From assembly GCF_009847015.1 (NCBI RefSeq), contig NZ_WVEM01000002.1, positions 404,325 to 468,324 of the forward strand: 64,000 nucleotides of DNA, read 5' to 3'. The DNA comes from Sunxiuqinia indica (GTDB lineage: Bacteria > Bacteroidota > Bacteroidia > Bacteroidales > Prolixibacteraceae). The notes below the pieces were generated by a model. It was not told where the DNA came from and did not search any database. It saw only the letters and a list, made by a program, of their open reading frames with translations. The stretch's first letter is position 1. Every line of letters begins with the position of its first letter. Positions 53,413-60,659 of this stretch are shown here, piece by piece. Made by a program: the position numbers and the translations under genes.

Positions 53413-54274
53413 TATCAATTAATTTTTTCCAAATAGCTCTGATTTGATCACTTAATTCTGATTCAGGTGCCCAGTCGACAATGCTTTTACAGTTGATCAT
53501 GGCTTCTACCCAAACCTGCGAGAATGGTATTTTACTGATTACCGGAATTTGCTTTCCGACAGCCCATTTTTCGATTTCCTCCGTCATTTCCGGGTTGATG
53601 TCGCATTTGTTGATGACCAGGAATACTTCCAGTTTGTATTGACTGACCAACTCGGTGATGCGTTTCAGATCGTGCATACCTGATACAGTCGGCTCTGTTA
53701 CTAACAATACCTTATTGATACTACTCAACGTTGAAATTACCGGGCAGCCGATTCCCGGGGGACCATCGATTAAAATGAGGTCAGACTGAATATCGTGCGC
53801 TTCTTTGCGCGCATGGTCGCGAACGAGATTGACTAATTTTCCCGAATTATCTTCGCCTGGTGCCAAACGAGCGTGTACCATTTTTCCGTTCCGAATAGCA
53901 CCGGCAAACCAGCGGCTTTCGTTTTGATCAATCATCGTGATGGCGCCAGTTGGGCAAACGCGCGCGCATAATTTGCAACCATCACAAGCTGTTTCGACAA
54001 CCGAATATTCGCCGTTTGCTAATTTGATGGCGTCAAAACGGCAGTAGTCCATGCATTTGCCGCAGCTCGTGCATTTTTCGACGGCGATATGAGCCTTTTG
54101 GCCGGAGGTATAAACCTTTTCGAGGTAGTTACGCGGTTCTAGAATGAGGTGTAAGTTCGCGGCATCAACGTCGCAGTCGGCAACAACTACTTTGGGGGCT
54201 AAAGTGGCCAGAGCTGCGCTGATCCCGGATTTGCCGGTGCCTCCTTTCCCGCTTAAAATTGCGATTTCTGTCAT
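53405..54274 (-). CDS. MinD-superfamily ATPase with inserted ferredoxin domain (1)
   Basis: 289 residues. Deviant Walker A SGKGGTGKSG at the N-terminus and IDGPPGIGCP near residue 170. An inserted ferredoxin domain (about 65-115) carries CTSCGKCMDYC and CDGCKLCARVC, two [4Fe-4S] clusters. Pairs of such ATPases are encoded with NifX-like proteins in many anaerobes; in Desulfovibrio they belong to the orange-protein (ORP) complex. Overlaps the second copy by 4 bp. Confidence 0.9.
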   Translation of the reverse strand: MTEIAILSGKGGTGKSGISAALATLAPKVVVADCDVDAANLHLILEPRNYLEKVYTSGQKAHIAVEKCTSCGKCMDYCRFDAIKLANGEYSVVETACDGCKLCARVCPTGAITMIDQNESRWFAGAIRNGKMVHARLAPGEDNSGKLVNLVRDHARKEAHDIQSDLILIDGPPGIGCPVISTLSSINKVLLVTEPTVSGMHDLKRITELVSQYKLEVFLVINKCDINPEMTEEIEKWAVGKQIPVISKIPFSQVWVEAMINCKSIVDWAPESELSDQIRAIWKKLIDNE

Positions 54275-55128
54275 CTCTGTAGTTGTTTCGTAATGTTCTG
54301 ATGTAATTTCTTGAACAATTCGCTGTACTGTAGGTATTTATCTGTAATAAGGTCGCCTTTAGCATAAGTCTCTGCGATTCGCTTGTCGAATGGAATATGA
54401 CCTAAAACGGCGATTTCTTCCTTATTTAAATAGTCTTCAATCAGTTCTTTTCCAATTCCGTACCGGTTAATCACGACACCAAATTCTTTTTTCAGTTTGC
54501 GGAGTGTTTCAACCGACAGCTTTAAGTCGTTTAACCCAAATGGAGTTGGTTCGGTCACCAGGACAACGTAATCCGCCCGTTCAACAGTTGCAATAAACGG
54601 ACACGAGGTTCCCGGAGGTGAATCCAAGAAGGTCAATGTATCTGCTTCGGCCATGTTAATCGTTTGCCCGATAATCGGGACTGGCGAGTAAATGCCTATT
54701 TCCGTCTGACTTTCTAGCACATCTGCATTGGCGCTGATGGAATATTGTGTAATACTACCGGTAACTTTTTCTTTTTCGGTAATGGCGTCGTATTGGCAGG
54801 CGTAAACACAAGCCCCGCAGTCGTGGCACAAATCCTCAATCACCCGGATTGTTTTGATTGTAGGAAGCATGATGATGGCGTTATAACTGCAATATTCCTG
54901 GCAATTGCCGCAGAAGGTACATTTATGCGAGTCGATTACCGGAATGTGCGTCATTGTGAGCGTTTCCTCTTCAACATTTCCCCGAATAAATTCACAAACA
55001 TTGGGTTCTTCGGCGTCGCAATCGATTAGCCTTACTTTTTGTCCTTGCCGGCTAATCACATTGAAGAGGTTTGTCGAAACCAGCGTCTTGCCGGTCCCAC
55101 CTTTGCCGCTGGCAATAGCTATTTTCAT
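54271..55128 (-). CDS. MinD-superfamily ATPase with inserted ferredoxin domain (2)
   Basis: 285 residues, a paralogue of the next gene. ASGKGGTGKT at the N-terminus, DSPPGTSCP near residue 169, and a ferredoxin insert with CTFCGNCQEYC and CHDCGACVYAC (about 70-115). First of the two overlapping ATPase genes, following the NifX-like genes upstream after a gap of about 200 bp. The pair probably forms a heterodimer, as in ORP-type complexes. Confidence 0.9.
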   Translation of the reverse strand: MKIAIASGKGGTGKTLVSTNLFNVISRQGQKVRLIDCDAEEPNVCEFIRGNVEEETLTMTHIPVIDSHKCTFCGNCQEYCSYNAIIMLPTIKTIRVIEDLCHDCGACVYACQYDAITEKEKVTGSITQYSISANADVLESQTEIGIYSPVPIIGQTINMAEADTLTFLDSPPGTSCPFIATVERADYVVLVTEPTPFGLNDLKLSVETLRKLKKEFGVVINRYGIGKELIEDYLNKEEIAVLGHIPFDKRIAETYAKGDLITDKYLQYSELFKKLHQNITKQLQR

Positions 55129-55335
55129 TGATTTATAGGATTGTCATTTTACGAAAAACGGGTGTTTGCCCGGTGCTTTGTAGAAATACAAGCTTCATGT
55201 AGCAATCTGATCAATTTCTTAGCAATACAAATCGGGCAGGGTAGAAGGAGCTTCACCCGTTTGATTTGTGCGGAATAAGCCCTTCCTCCTGCCGATTTTG
55301 CTTCAGTTATGGTAAGATCTCTACAAAGCTTGAAT

Positions 55336-55671
55336 TTAATGATCACAAGCGTTAGTTCCTGTCATCAGCCTGTTATCAATTAAATCACGAACCAACTCAT
55401 TTGCCGGCTTATTTGGAGCTCCGGCATGGATGATAATATTATTGGATTTGAATAGGTTAACTGCTTTTTGTCCGATACCGCCTGATATAATTTCGGTAAC
55501 GCCTCTTTCTGCCAACCACTTTGGCAGTAACCCGGGCTCGTGAGGTGGTGCTTCAACGACGGTTTCGTTACCGATAGAATCGTTCTTTACTTCGATTAAA
55601 GTAAAATGCTTACAATGTCCGAAATGTGTACTTAAAACACCATTTTCGGTTGGGATAGCTATTTTTCTCAT
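55336..55671 (-). CDS. NifX/NifB-C-like (dinitrogenase cofactor biosynthesis fold) protein
   Basis: 111 residues starting KIAIPTENGVLSTHFGHCKH, with the HEPGLLPKWLAERGVTEII block and SGGIGQKAV. The fold binds metal-sulfur clusters; in ORP it holds a Mo-Cu cluster. No nif structural genes are nearby, so nitrogen fixation is not implied. It shares the operon with a second NifX-like gene. Confidence 0.88.
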   Translation of the reverse strand: MRKIAIPTENGVLSTHFGHCKHFTLIEVKNDSIGNETVVEAPPHEPGLLPKWLAERGVTEIISGGIGQKAVNLFKSNNIIIHAGAPNKPANELVRDLIDNRLMTGTNACDH

Positions 55672-55685
55672 TGTTAGTTTTTTAT

Positions 55686-55922
55686 TTATCTGCCTCTTCT
55701 TCTTCCACCACCAAATCCACCTCCGTTAGATTGGCAGCGTTGTTTTCCACGGCCTCTGTTCCTGAACATTGGTCTCATTTCCATTTGTTCCAGATTGTTT
55801 TCTGTTGGTGTCATTGTGTTCTCTTCTCCAAAAATCCGGTTTGTTTTGTTTCCGCATTTTCCCATCGAACGACCTGTCATCGGTCCTTCACTTTTGGGTC
55901 CTTGTCTGTTAAGTCCTGGCAT
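55686..55922 (-). CDS. DUF5320-like small Gly/Arg-rich protein
   Basis: 78 residues: MPGLNRQGPKSEGPMTGRSM at the start, the N-terminal sequence typical of DUF5320 proteins, and an Arg/Gly-rich tail (GGGFGGGRRRGR). It lies between the two NifX-like genes. DUF5320 proteins accompany NifX/MinD genes in many anaerobes; their role is not known. Confidence 0.85.
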   Translation of the reverse strand: MPGLNRQGPKSEGPMTGRSMGKCGNKTNRIFGEENTMTPTENNLEQMEMRPMFRNRGRGKQRCQSNGGGFGGGRRRGR

Positions 55923-55933
55923 GGCTTCTGTTT

Positions 55934-56254
55934 TTAATTTTGACTAATTTGATTCAATATTTCTTCGATGGTAATGTTAGTTTTACCATGAATAATCATC
56001 TGGATATTCAATCCACTAAGTATATCTTTTACCTTACCTCCAAATTCTCCCGATATAATTCGGGTTACCCCTTGCGATACAATAAATTGAACGGATGCAG
56101 GACCAGCTCCCTCGTTGCTGGCTTGCCCCGGGTTTGAGAGGAACTCTGTTTGTTTCCGCTCCGTGTCGTAAATGGCAAAGAAAGAGCATCTTCCAAATCG
56201 ATTATCCATTTTTGATTTTATGGTGTGACCAGTTGCTGTTATTGCTATTTTCAT
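55934..56254 (-). CDS. NifX-like metal-cluster-binding protein (2)
   Basis: 106 residues: KIAITATGHTIKSKMDNRFG, then CSFFAIYD and GVTRIISGEFGGKVKDIL, the usual NifX/ORP-fold layout. It is the first gene of the minus-strand block that runs to 48771. The promoter should lie just above 56254, but the region shows no clear motif. Confidence 0.87.
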   Translation of the reverse strand: MKIAITATGHTIKSKMDNRFGRCSFFAIYDTERKQTEFLSNPGQASNEGAGPASVQFIVSQGVTRIISGEFGGKVKDILSGLNIQMIIHGKTNITIEEILNQISQN

Positions 56255-56716
56255 CTATATATTTGATTTTATTAGATTGTAAATGATGCTTCTAGATGTA
56301 TCTAAAAAGAACAAATGTTCATTGCAAATATAGCGAAGATATGATTACGAGGAACAATAGAACCATTAAATTTTTGACGAATTAAAAGTATTGGTATTTA
56401 ATTCTTTGATTTAGAATAGGATGATCTTAAGAGGAAGAAGGTTTTGTTTATCTATTCTGCTGTCTCAAAATTCATAATGTTCTTAAAGAAATTTAGAATT
56501 TGTAATGACTTTCAAAGATTTTAGTTACCCATAAGAATATCTAGAATAGATCCGCATAATGCATTGATTCCAGGGACGGAATTCTTCGGCAAGCCTGGTA
56601 GCATCAATTTCAGAATACTGGATATTGAAGATGTATATTCCTTTTATTCGGAATTATTTTAAAAGTTTATTTGTGTTTGGATATGGGGTAAAATCGGAGT
56701 TGAAGCTGCCTGTTGA
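56255..56716. other. Right-end intergenic region of the element
   Basis: About 460 bp of AT-rich DNA between the last cargo gene and the right arm-type site. I see no gene or relic that I can name. Confidence 0.3.
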
Positions 56717-56740
56717 TTTGTGTGCAAATTGTGTGCAAAT
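56717..56740 (+). repeat. Right arm-type site, copy of 14505-14528
   Basis: The same 24 bp as at the left end, in the same orientation: two adjacent TTGTGTGCAAA units. It lies 44 bp inside the right attachment repeat. The presence of the same tandem at both ends binds the two ends to one integrase. Confidence 0.7.
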
Positions 56741-56743
56741 AAA

Positions 56744-56777
56744 AAGAGGTTATAAGTTTTTAATCTTATAACCTCTT
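56744..56777 (-). terminator. Terminator of the reconstituted tRNA, supplied by the element
   Basis: A perfect 13-bp stem (56744-56756 with 56765-56777) with an 8-nt loop, just after the tRNA 3' end on the minus strand and followed by a T-rich run. It replaces the host terminator now stranded at 14297-14330. Confidence 0.75.
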
Positions 56778-56784
56778 GATTTTA

Positions 56785-56829
56785 AGTAGCGAGAGGCGGG
56801 CATGATCCGCCGACCTCATGATTATGAAT
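56785..56829 (-). repeat. Attachment-site repeat within tRNA-Met (right end)
   Basis: Copy of 14335-14379 with two differences, both in the T-loop. It spans the tRNA from the anticodon loop to the 3' end. In this geometry the tRNA 3' half at this end was brought in by the element. Confidence 0.9.
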
Positions 56830-56860
56830 CATGCGCTCTAACCAGCTGAGCTACCTCGCC
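56787..56860 (-). tRNA. tRNA-Met (anticodon CAT)
   Basis: 74 nt that fold as a cloverleaf: acceptor stem of 7 bp including two G-U pairs, D-arm GCTC/GAGC, anticodon stem CATGA/TCATG with loop TTCATAA, T-stem GGCGG/CCGCC. CAT in the anticodon gives Met, or Ile if the C is modified to lysidine. CCA is not encoded. The T-loop is ATCATGC: position 54 is A and 58 is T, the reverse of the near-universal T54/A58, while the displaced fragment at the left end has the normal TTCAAGC. Confidence 0.93.
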
Positions 56861-57087
56861 GTATTATTTTTGAGGTTGCAAATATAGTATTTATTTTTTG
56901 TTGGCATAAGGGGAGAGCGAAAAAATAACTTAACTTTTTGAATGAGTATTCTTGTTGTGTTAGCCTATTCTGTTAAGAATTCATTTTGGGTGGTGTTAAG
57001 TAGATGATGGTCAGAATGAAAGATTCCATTCGACAGTTATTCCCAGTAGCTAGAGTTTTTTCTACGGTTGAATTGTTTTGGAATAAA

Positions 57088-57113
57088 AAGAGGAGGGGAA
57101 TTCCCCTCCTCTT
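57088..57113 (-). terminator. Terminator of the Gly/His-rich peptide gene
   Basis: A perfect 26-bp palindrome (AAGAGGAGGGGAA and its complement) 12 bp after the peptide stop codon, with T/A-rich flanks on both sides. Confidence 0.7.
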
Positions 57114-57125
57114 AGTTTTTCTATA

Positions 57126-57425
57126 TTAATAACAAGGTGACGCTTTATGTCCGCCTCCATGATGTCCGCCTCCGTGATGTCCACCTCCGTGATGGTTTCC
57201 ATTATTATTGTTGTTATTATGTCCCCAGAAGTTCTTCCCACCTTCATTATCGTCTCCACCTCCAGAAAAGCCTCCGCCAGCTTTTGCTTCGTTATTTAAT
57301 AGGAGCATCATAGTTGTCGCAGAAAGTGCTGCGAGCCCTGTTTTCTTTAATGCTTCCTTTCGGGTGATTTTTTTCTCAAGTAAATTGAGTTCGTGAGGTC
57401 TTTGTTTGTTCTCCGCCGTTTTCAT
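57126..57425 (-). CDS. Secreted Gly/His-repeat peptide, possible modified-peptide precursor
   Basis: 99 residues. The N-terminal 30 are charged; then a Tat-like or Sec-like signal (KITRKEALKKTGLAALSATT, MMLLL) ends near EAKA. The rest is Gly/Asn/His-rich with GGGHHGGGHHGGGHH-type repeats encoded by a roughly 15-bp DNA repeat, ending HKASPCY. The His-rich part could bind metal. It is divergent from a kinase-nucleotidyltransferase pair of the sort found in peptide-modification loci, so it is a candidate substrate, with Ser or Cys near its end as possible target. This pairing is inference from position. Confidence 0.7.
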   Translation of the reverse strand: MKTAENKQRPHELNLLEKKITRKEALKKTGLAALSATTMMLLLNNEAKAGGGFSGGGDDNEGGKNFWGHNNNNNNGNHHGGGHHGGGHHGGGHKASPCY

Positions 57426-57766
57426 CTCTATTATTTTTAGTTGTTATTAAATTTTTCCCCATTTCTAATCTACATCATAAATATGTGATCAGTTAACGTA
57501 ATCTGCAATGCGTAATTTCCCGTATTTTTATGTTGAGAATATTTTTAAGTTTATTGCTTGTTTCACTTTCCGGATTTTGAGAGATTTTTCGCGGTTTCTG
57601 AAGAGGGTTTGATATAAGGGAAGATATAGTTGGACTCTTTATCTGCATATCGGAAACTTTTGTTTCGCTTTTAAAGCTTAATTTAGATAAATGAGAGCGA
57701 ACGGAGAGAGGTGGTTTTTCTTAAAATCTGAATAATGTTATGCAATTTAAGTGTCAGTAAATAATG

Positions 57767-57796
57767 TTGATATTTGACTAAATGTAAATAGCTTTG
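57767..57796 (+). promoter_or_regulatory. Promoter of the kinase-nucleotidyltransferase operon
   Basis: TTG (57767-57769), a 19-nt spacer and TAGCTTTG (57789-57796) match the Bacteroidota sigma-A consensus TTTG-N19-TAnnTTTG; the start codon is 20 bp further on. The rest of the 57426-57816 gap shows no other feature. Confidence 0.5.
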
Positions 57797-57816
57797 TTGT
57801 CACTAATTTTAAAAGG

Positions 57817-58950
57817 ATGTCAATTTCGTATGTGAAAAGAAAAATAGGTCAATCCTATCTGGTATGGTTGCAAAACTCGAATTTGTATTTTTTGCTTGAA
57901 GAACCAGCGTGGTATGTGTTTAGCCGAGTAGCCAAACGATACAAAACGGAGACAATCGCGAGAGATTTTTCTCATCGTTATTCCGTTGATTTAGCTGAAA
58001 GTTTAACTTTTGTGCGAGATATAAGAGCACGAACGGAAAAGATGAACCAAATGAAAGCTTGGGTTGAGGGAGATTTTCAATCCAGTTCCGAGATTTCGAA
58101 TTTTCGTAATCCGTGTTTTTCGTCGGCTTATTATATCCTCGGCACCAAGGTGATTAGGTTCACGTATGGGAATGAATTATTAGAGAGGTACATTCGACCT
58201 TTGATTCGTCATTTGGAAATCACCGCGAACGACGCTGTGGCTCATTTCGAATTGTTCGAGTATGAGGATGAGGTTGTTTTTCGATTGAACAATGAGATTG
58301 TAGATGTATGGACAAAGCAAGAGAGCCATTTGGTGAAAGGGCGTGTTTTCATCGAGCTTGTTAATATTCTGCATAATAAGACCAATGAAGATTGGCTAAT
58401 GACAGTGCATGCCGCAGCGGTCACGAACGAGAAGAAGACGATCCTGTTTTCAGCTTCGCCAGGTAGCGGAAAATCTACATTTTCGGCATTGCTCCAATCT
58501 CGGGGCTTTCACCTTATTTCAGACGATTTTGTACCTTTTGCTAAAGACTCGCTAAACGCTTACCCTTTCCCGGGTGCCATGTCGGTAAAAGAAGGCGCGA
58601 TGGGATTGTTGAAAAACTATTACCCGGAGTTGGAAGGTCAGCCCCTTACACAAGTCACTCCGGAAAAGAAAGTTAGGCATATTCCTATCGCCAATGAAAA
58701 GATGGATTTATTATTTCCAGTTTCCGAAATTGTATTTATCAAGTATGATCAGGCTGTTGAGTTTGAATTGGAGGAGCTGGATTTTACCCAGGGGTTGAGG
58801 TTGTTGTTACAACAAATCTGGGTTCCGCCAAAGCCGGAGAATGTTGAGATCTTATTCGATAAACTTGAACAACTTTCCTTTTTACAGCTAACCTATTCGG
58901 ACACTGACAGAGCTTTGGAAACCATTGAAGATATATTTGCTCATGAATAA
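57817..58950 (+). CDS. PqqD-like domain fused to HPr-kinase-like kinase
   Basis: 377 residues. The first ~80 resemble a PqqD-type peptide-binding domain (LVWLQNSNLYFLLEEPAWYV, later SHRYSVDLAESLTFVRD). The C-terminal half is an HPr-kinase-like ATPase: Walker A SASPGSGKST near residue 219 and LISDDFVPF near 237. Kinases of this fold phosphorylate peptide substrates in lasso-peptide and HPr-rel-A-type systems. No HPr or PTS genes are near. Fused recognition and kinase domains point to a peptide substrate; the Gly/His-rich peptide next door is the obvious candidate. Confidence 0.75.
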   Translation: MSISYVKRKIGQSYLVWLQNSNLYFLLEEPAWYVFSRVAKRYKTETIARDFSHRYSVDLAESLTFVRDIRARTEKMNQMKAWVEGDFQSSSEISNFRNPCFSSAYYILGTKVIRFTYGNELLERYIRPLIRHLEITANDAVAHFELFEYEDEVVFRLNNEIVDVWTKQESHLVKGRVFIELVNILHNKTNEDWLMTVHAAAVTNEKKTILFSASPGSGKSTFSALLQSRGFHLISDDFVPFAKDSLNAYPFPGAMSVKEGAMGLLKNYYPELEGQPLTQVTPEKKVRHIPIANEKMDLLFPVSEIVFIKYDQAVEFELEELDFTQGLRLLLQQIWVPPKPENVEILFDKLEQLSFLQLTYSDTDRALETIEDIFAHE

Positions 58951-60061
58951 AAAGGAGCTTTTTTATTTTGTCGGTAAATGTTTGACAATTCAAAAGCACT
59001 CTGACTTCAGGGACGAGTTGATTCGAAAGGTTGATCAGGTCGATTGGTATGACTTTGTATCCTTGTGCAGTGATCATCTTGTAATGCCTGCAATTTACGT
59101 CCGGTTCGATAAAGCTAATGTCTTAGGATATCTCCCTGATGAGTTGGTCGATCATCTGCGCCAGATTTATGAGATGAACACCGGAAGGAATCGCAAAATT
59201 CTGACACAGGTTTCGGAGATTACAGCGTTATTGAATAAGGAAAACATCAAGCCCACCTTCCTAAAGGGCGTTGCCTACATTTTAGACGATGTTTATTCAG
59301 ACGTTGGTGAGCGTATGATGAATGATATCGACTTTTTGGTTGATGAAAGGGATTATCTCAAGTGTGCAGGATTGCTGAAATCAAAAGGATATCAGCAAGA
59401 GGAAGAAACGCCGGGATACATTGATGTGGCTGATTCGAAGCATTATCCTCGACTTTTTCATCCGGAGTGGGGTGCCGCAGTGGAAATTCATCGCATCCCT
59501 GTGGATCAGGCATATTTGAATCAGTTTAATTCGTCGCTAATCGATCGGGAAAAAGTATTCGCAAAGAAATTATTGGGATGCTATGTTCCATCTGATAAGC
59601 ATAAGCTGGTGCATTCATTTATACATAGTCAGCTTTCGAATGAAGGGCATTTGTACGGAATGATATCATTGCGCGGTTTGTGCGATTTGAGCAAACTTGC
59701 TGAACGTTATTCGTTAAACGAGGCGTTGTCATTCATAAAGCCGAAGCACAAAGCGATTGCCTATTTTGCTTTAGCTGATAGAATATTAGGAGAAGAACGA
59801 GCGTTCTTCGAGCACCGAAATATATCCTATTCTATTTTGAAGACGAAACATATATTGGGTATTCGATTTAAAATCTTCCGAACTATTTTTCGAAGCCTTA
59901 TTTTCTTTTCGCAGCGTATTATTGGCGGATATATTTTGCTGCCAATATCAGCCATTTTCATTAAAAGAAAGAGAGAGTATCTAATGCGTAGGCTTCGTGA
60001 TGACAGTTGGCTTAAGAACCATCGTCAGATCTGGGGGCAATTCTTTAATCGACGATTGTAA
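58943..60061 (+). CDS. Nucleotidyltransferase family protein (NTP_transf_5 type)
   Basis: 372 residues from the ATG at 58943, overlapping the kinase stop by 8 bp; a TTG at 58925 is less likely. The nucleotidyltransferase core is visible: TFLKGVAYILDDVYSDVGER and NDIDFLVDE with the Asp pair (near residue 135), then EIHRIPVD. Such proteins accompany HPr-kinase-like enzymes in peptide-modification loci and may extend or cap the phosphate. Two hydrophobic segments near the C-terminus (IFRSLIFFSQ; GGYILLPISAIF) suggest membrane contact. Confidence 0.82.
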   Translation: MNKKELFYFVGKCLTIQKHSDFRDELIRKVDQVDWYDFVSLCSDHLVMPAIYVRFDKANVLGYLPDELVDHLRQIYEMNTGRNRKILTQVSEITALLNKENIKPTFLKGVAYILDDVYSDVGERMMNDIDFLVDERDYLKCAGLLKSKGYQQEEETPGYIDVADSKHYPRLFHPEWGAAVEIHRIPVDQAYLNQFNSSLIDREKVFAKKLLGCYVPSDKHKLVHSFIHSQLSNEGHLYGMISLRGLCDLSKLAERYSLNEALSFIKPKHKAIAYFALADRILGEERAFFEHRNISYSILKTKHILGIRFKIFRTIFRSLIFFSQRIIGGYILLPISAIFIKRKREYLMRRLRDDSWLKNHRQIWGQFFNRRL

Positions 60062-60108
60062 CTTGTAGCTTCGATGAAAATAAAGCGAGGCTATTTTAGT
60101 TTTTCGCT

Positions 60109-60360
60109 CTATTGTTTATTTTTCTTTAATGGAAAATACTTTCTTCCGACTAATTGTCCACCAAAAAATGCCCCTACAAGAATTGGGTAAGTATATAGAG
60201 CAAACCCGATGTCGCTATAGATGCGAAGCAGAATAACAATCGGTACGGGGATGTGGATATAAATCCACCACATGAGGCTGAACTTTTTGTGCTTGGAGCG
60301 AAGTGCCCCAAACGGAATATTAACTAGAAAAACGATCAGTGCGACGAGAAGTATCTTCAT
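60109..60360 (-). CDS. Small conserved membrane protein
   Basis: 83 residues with three hydrophobic segments: ILLVALIVFLVNIPFG, WWIYIHIPVPIVILLR and YPILVGAFFGGQLVG, then a basic end. No motif of known function. It converges on the nucleotidyltransferase gene and is probably unrelated to it. Confidence 0.65.
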   Translation of the reverse strand: MKILLVALIVFLVNIPFGALRSKHKKFSLMWWIYIHIPVPIVILLRIYSDIGFALYTYPILVGAFFGGQLVGRKYFPLKKNKQ

Positions 60361-60624
60361 TAACCTATATTTGAGGTGTAAATCTAATAATTATTTACAC
60401 GCAAAAAACTGTCGTTCAAAGTGTGTTCATTTGCCCGGATTTGCTGCTATATTCTTACTTTTTATATCCGCTTAATTTTCGATTCATTAACATCAAGTTT
60501 ACATGCGATGGGCATCAATATAATATGTTGAAAATAAAACTACCTTTGCAGCTCAATTTTTGGCATCGATGGCATAGGGGTGTAGTTAAATGTATTTTTT
60601 ATTGTCATCAGTGCTTATTGGGTA

Positions 60625-60647
60625 CGAAGAACATGTTGTTCTTCGAT
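60625..60647 (+). promoter_or_regulatory. Hairpin in the helicase leader
   Basis: CGAAGAACATGTTGTTCTTCG forms a stem of about 8 bp some 15 bp before the DEAD-box start codon. A leader hairpin could make expression temperature- or helicase-dependent, as known for some cold-shock helicases; this is a guess. The rest of 60361-60659 holds nothing recognisable. Confidence 0.3.
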
Positions 60648-60659
60648 TAAATAAATACA

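Larger units (their letters stand above)
14335..56829. mobile_element. Integrative, probably mobilisable element of about 42.4 kb in tRNA-Met
   Basis: The element is bounded by 45-bp direct copies of a tRNA-Met 3' half, and a 24-bp tandem site lies just inside both ends. It encodes a tyrosine integrase at the left end facing inward, two helicase-type replication modules, a primase, a MobC-like protein and a relaxase. I see no type IV secretion genes, so it would need a helper to transfer. Cargo includes toxin-antitoxin and abortive-infection genes and a redox/Fe-S block. Duplicate modules and decayed copies suggest that it is a fusion of related elements. The extent is inferred from the repeats. 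Confidence 0.8.

Noticed and set aside
55336-56254. NifX-like genes as evidence of nitrogen fixation
   Set aside because: No nifHDK or nifB/E/N gene is present in the window, and such NifX-like proteins with MinD ATPases are widespread in non-fixing anaerobes.
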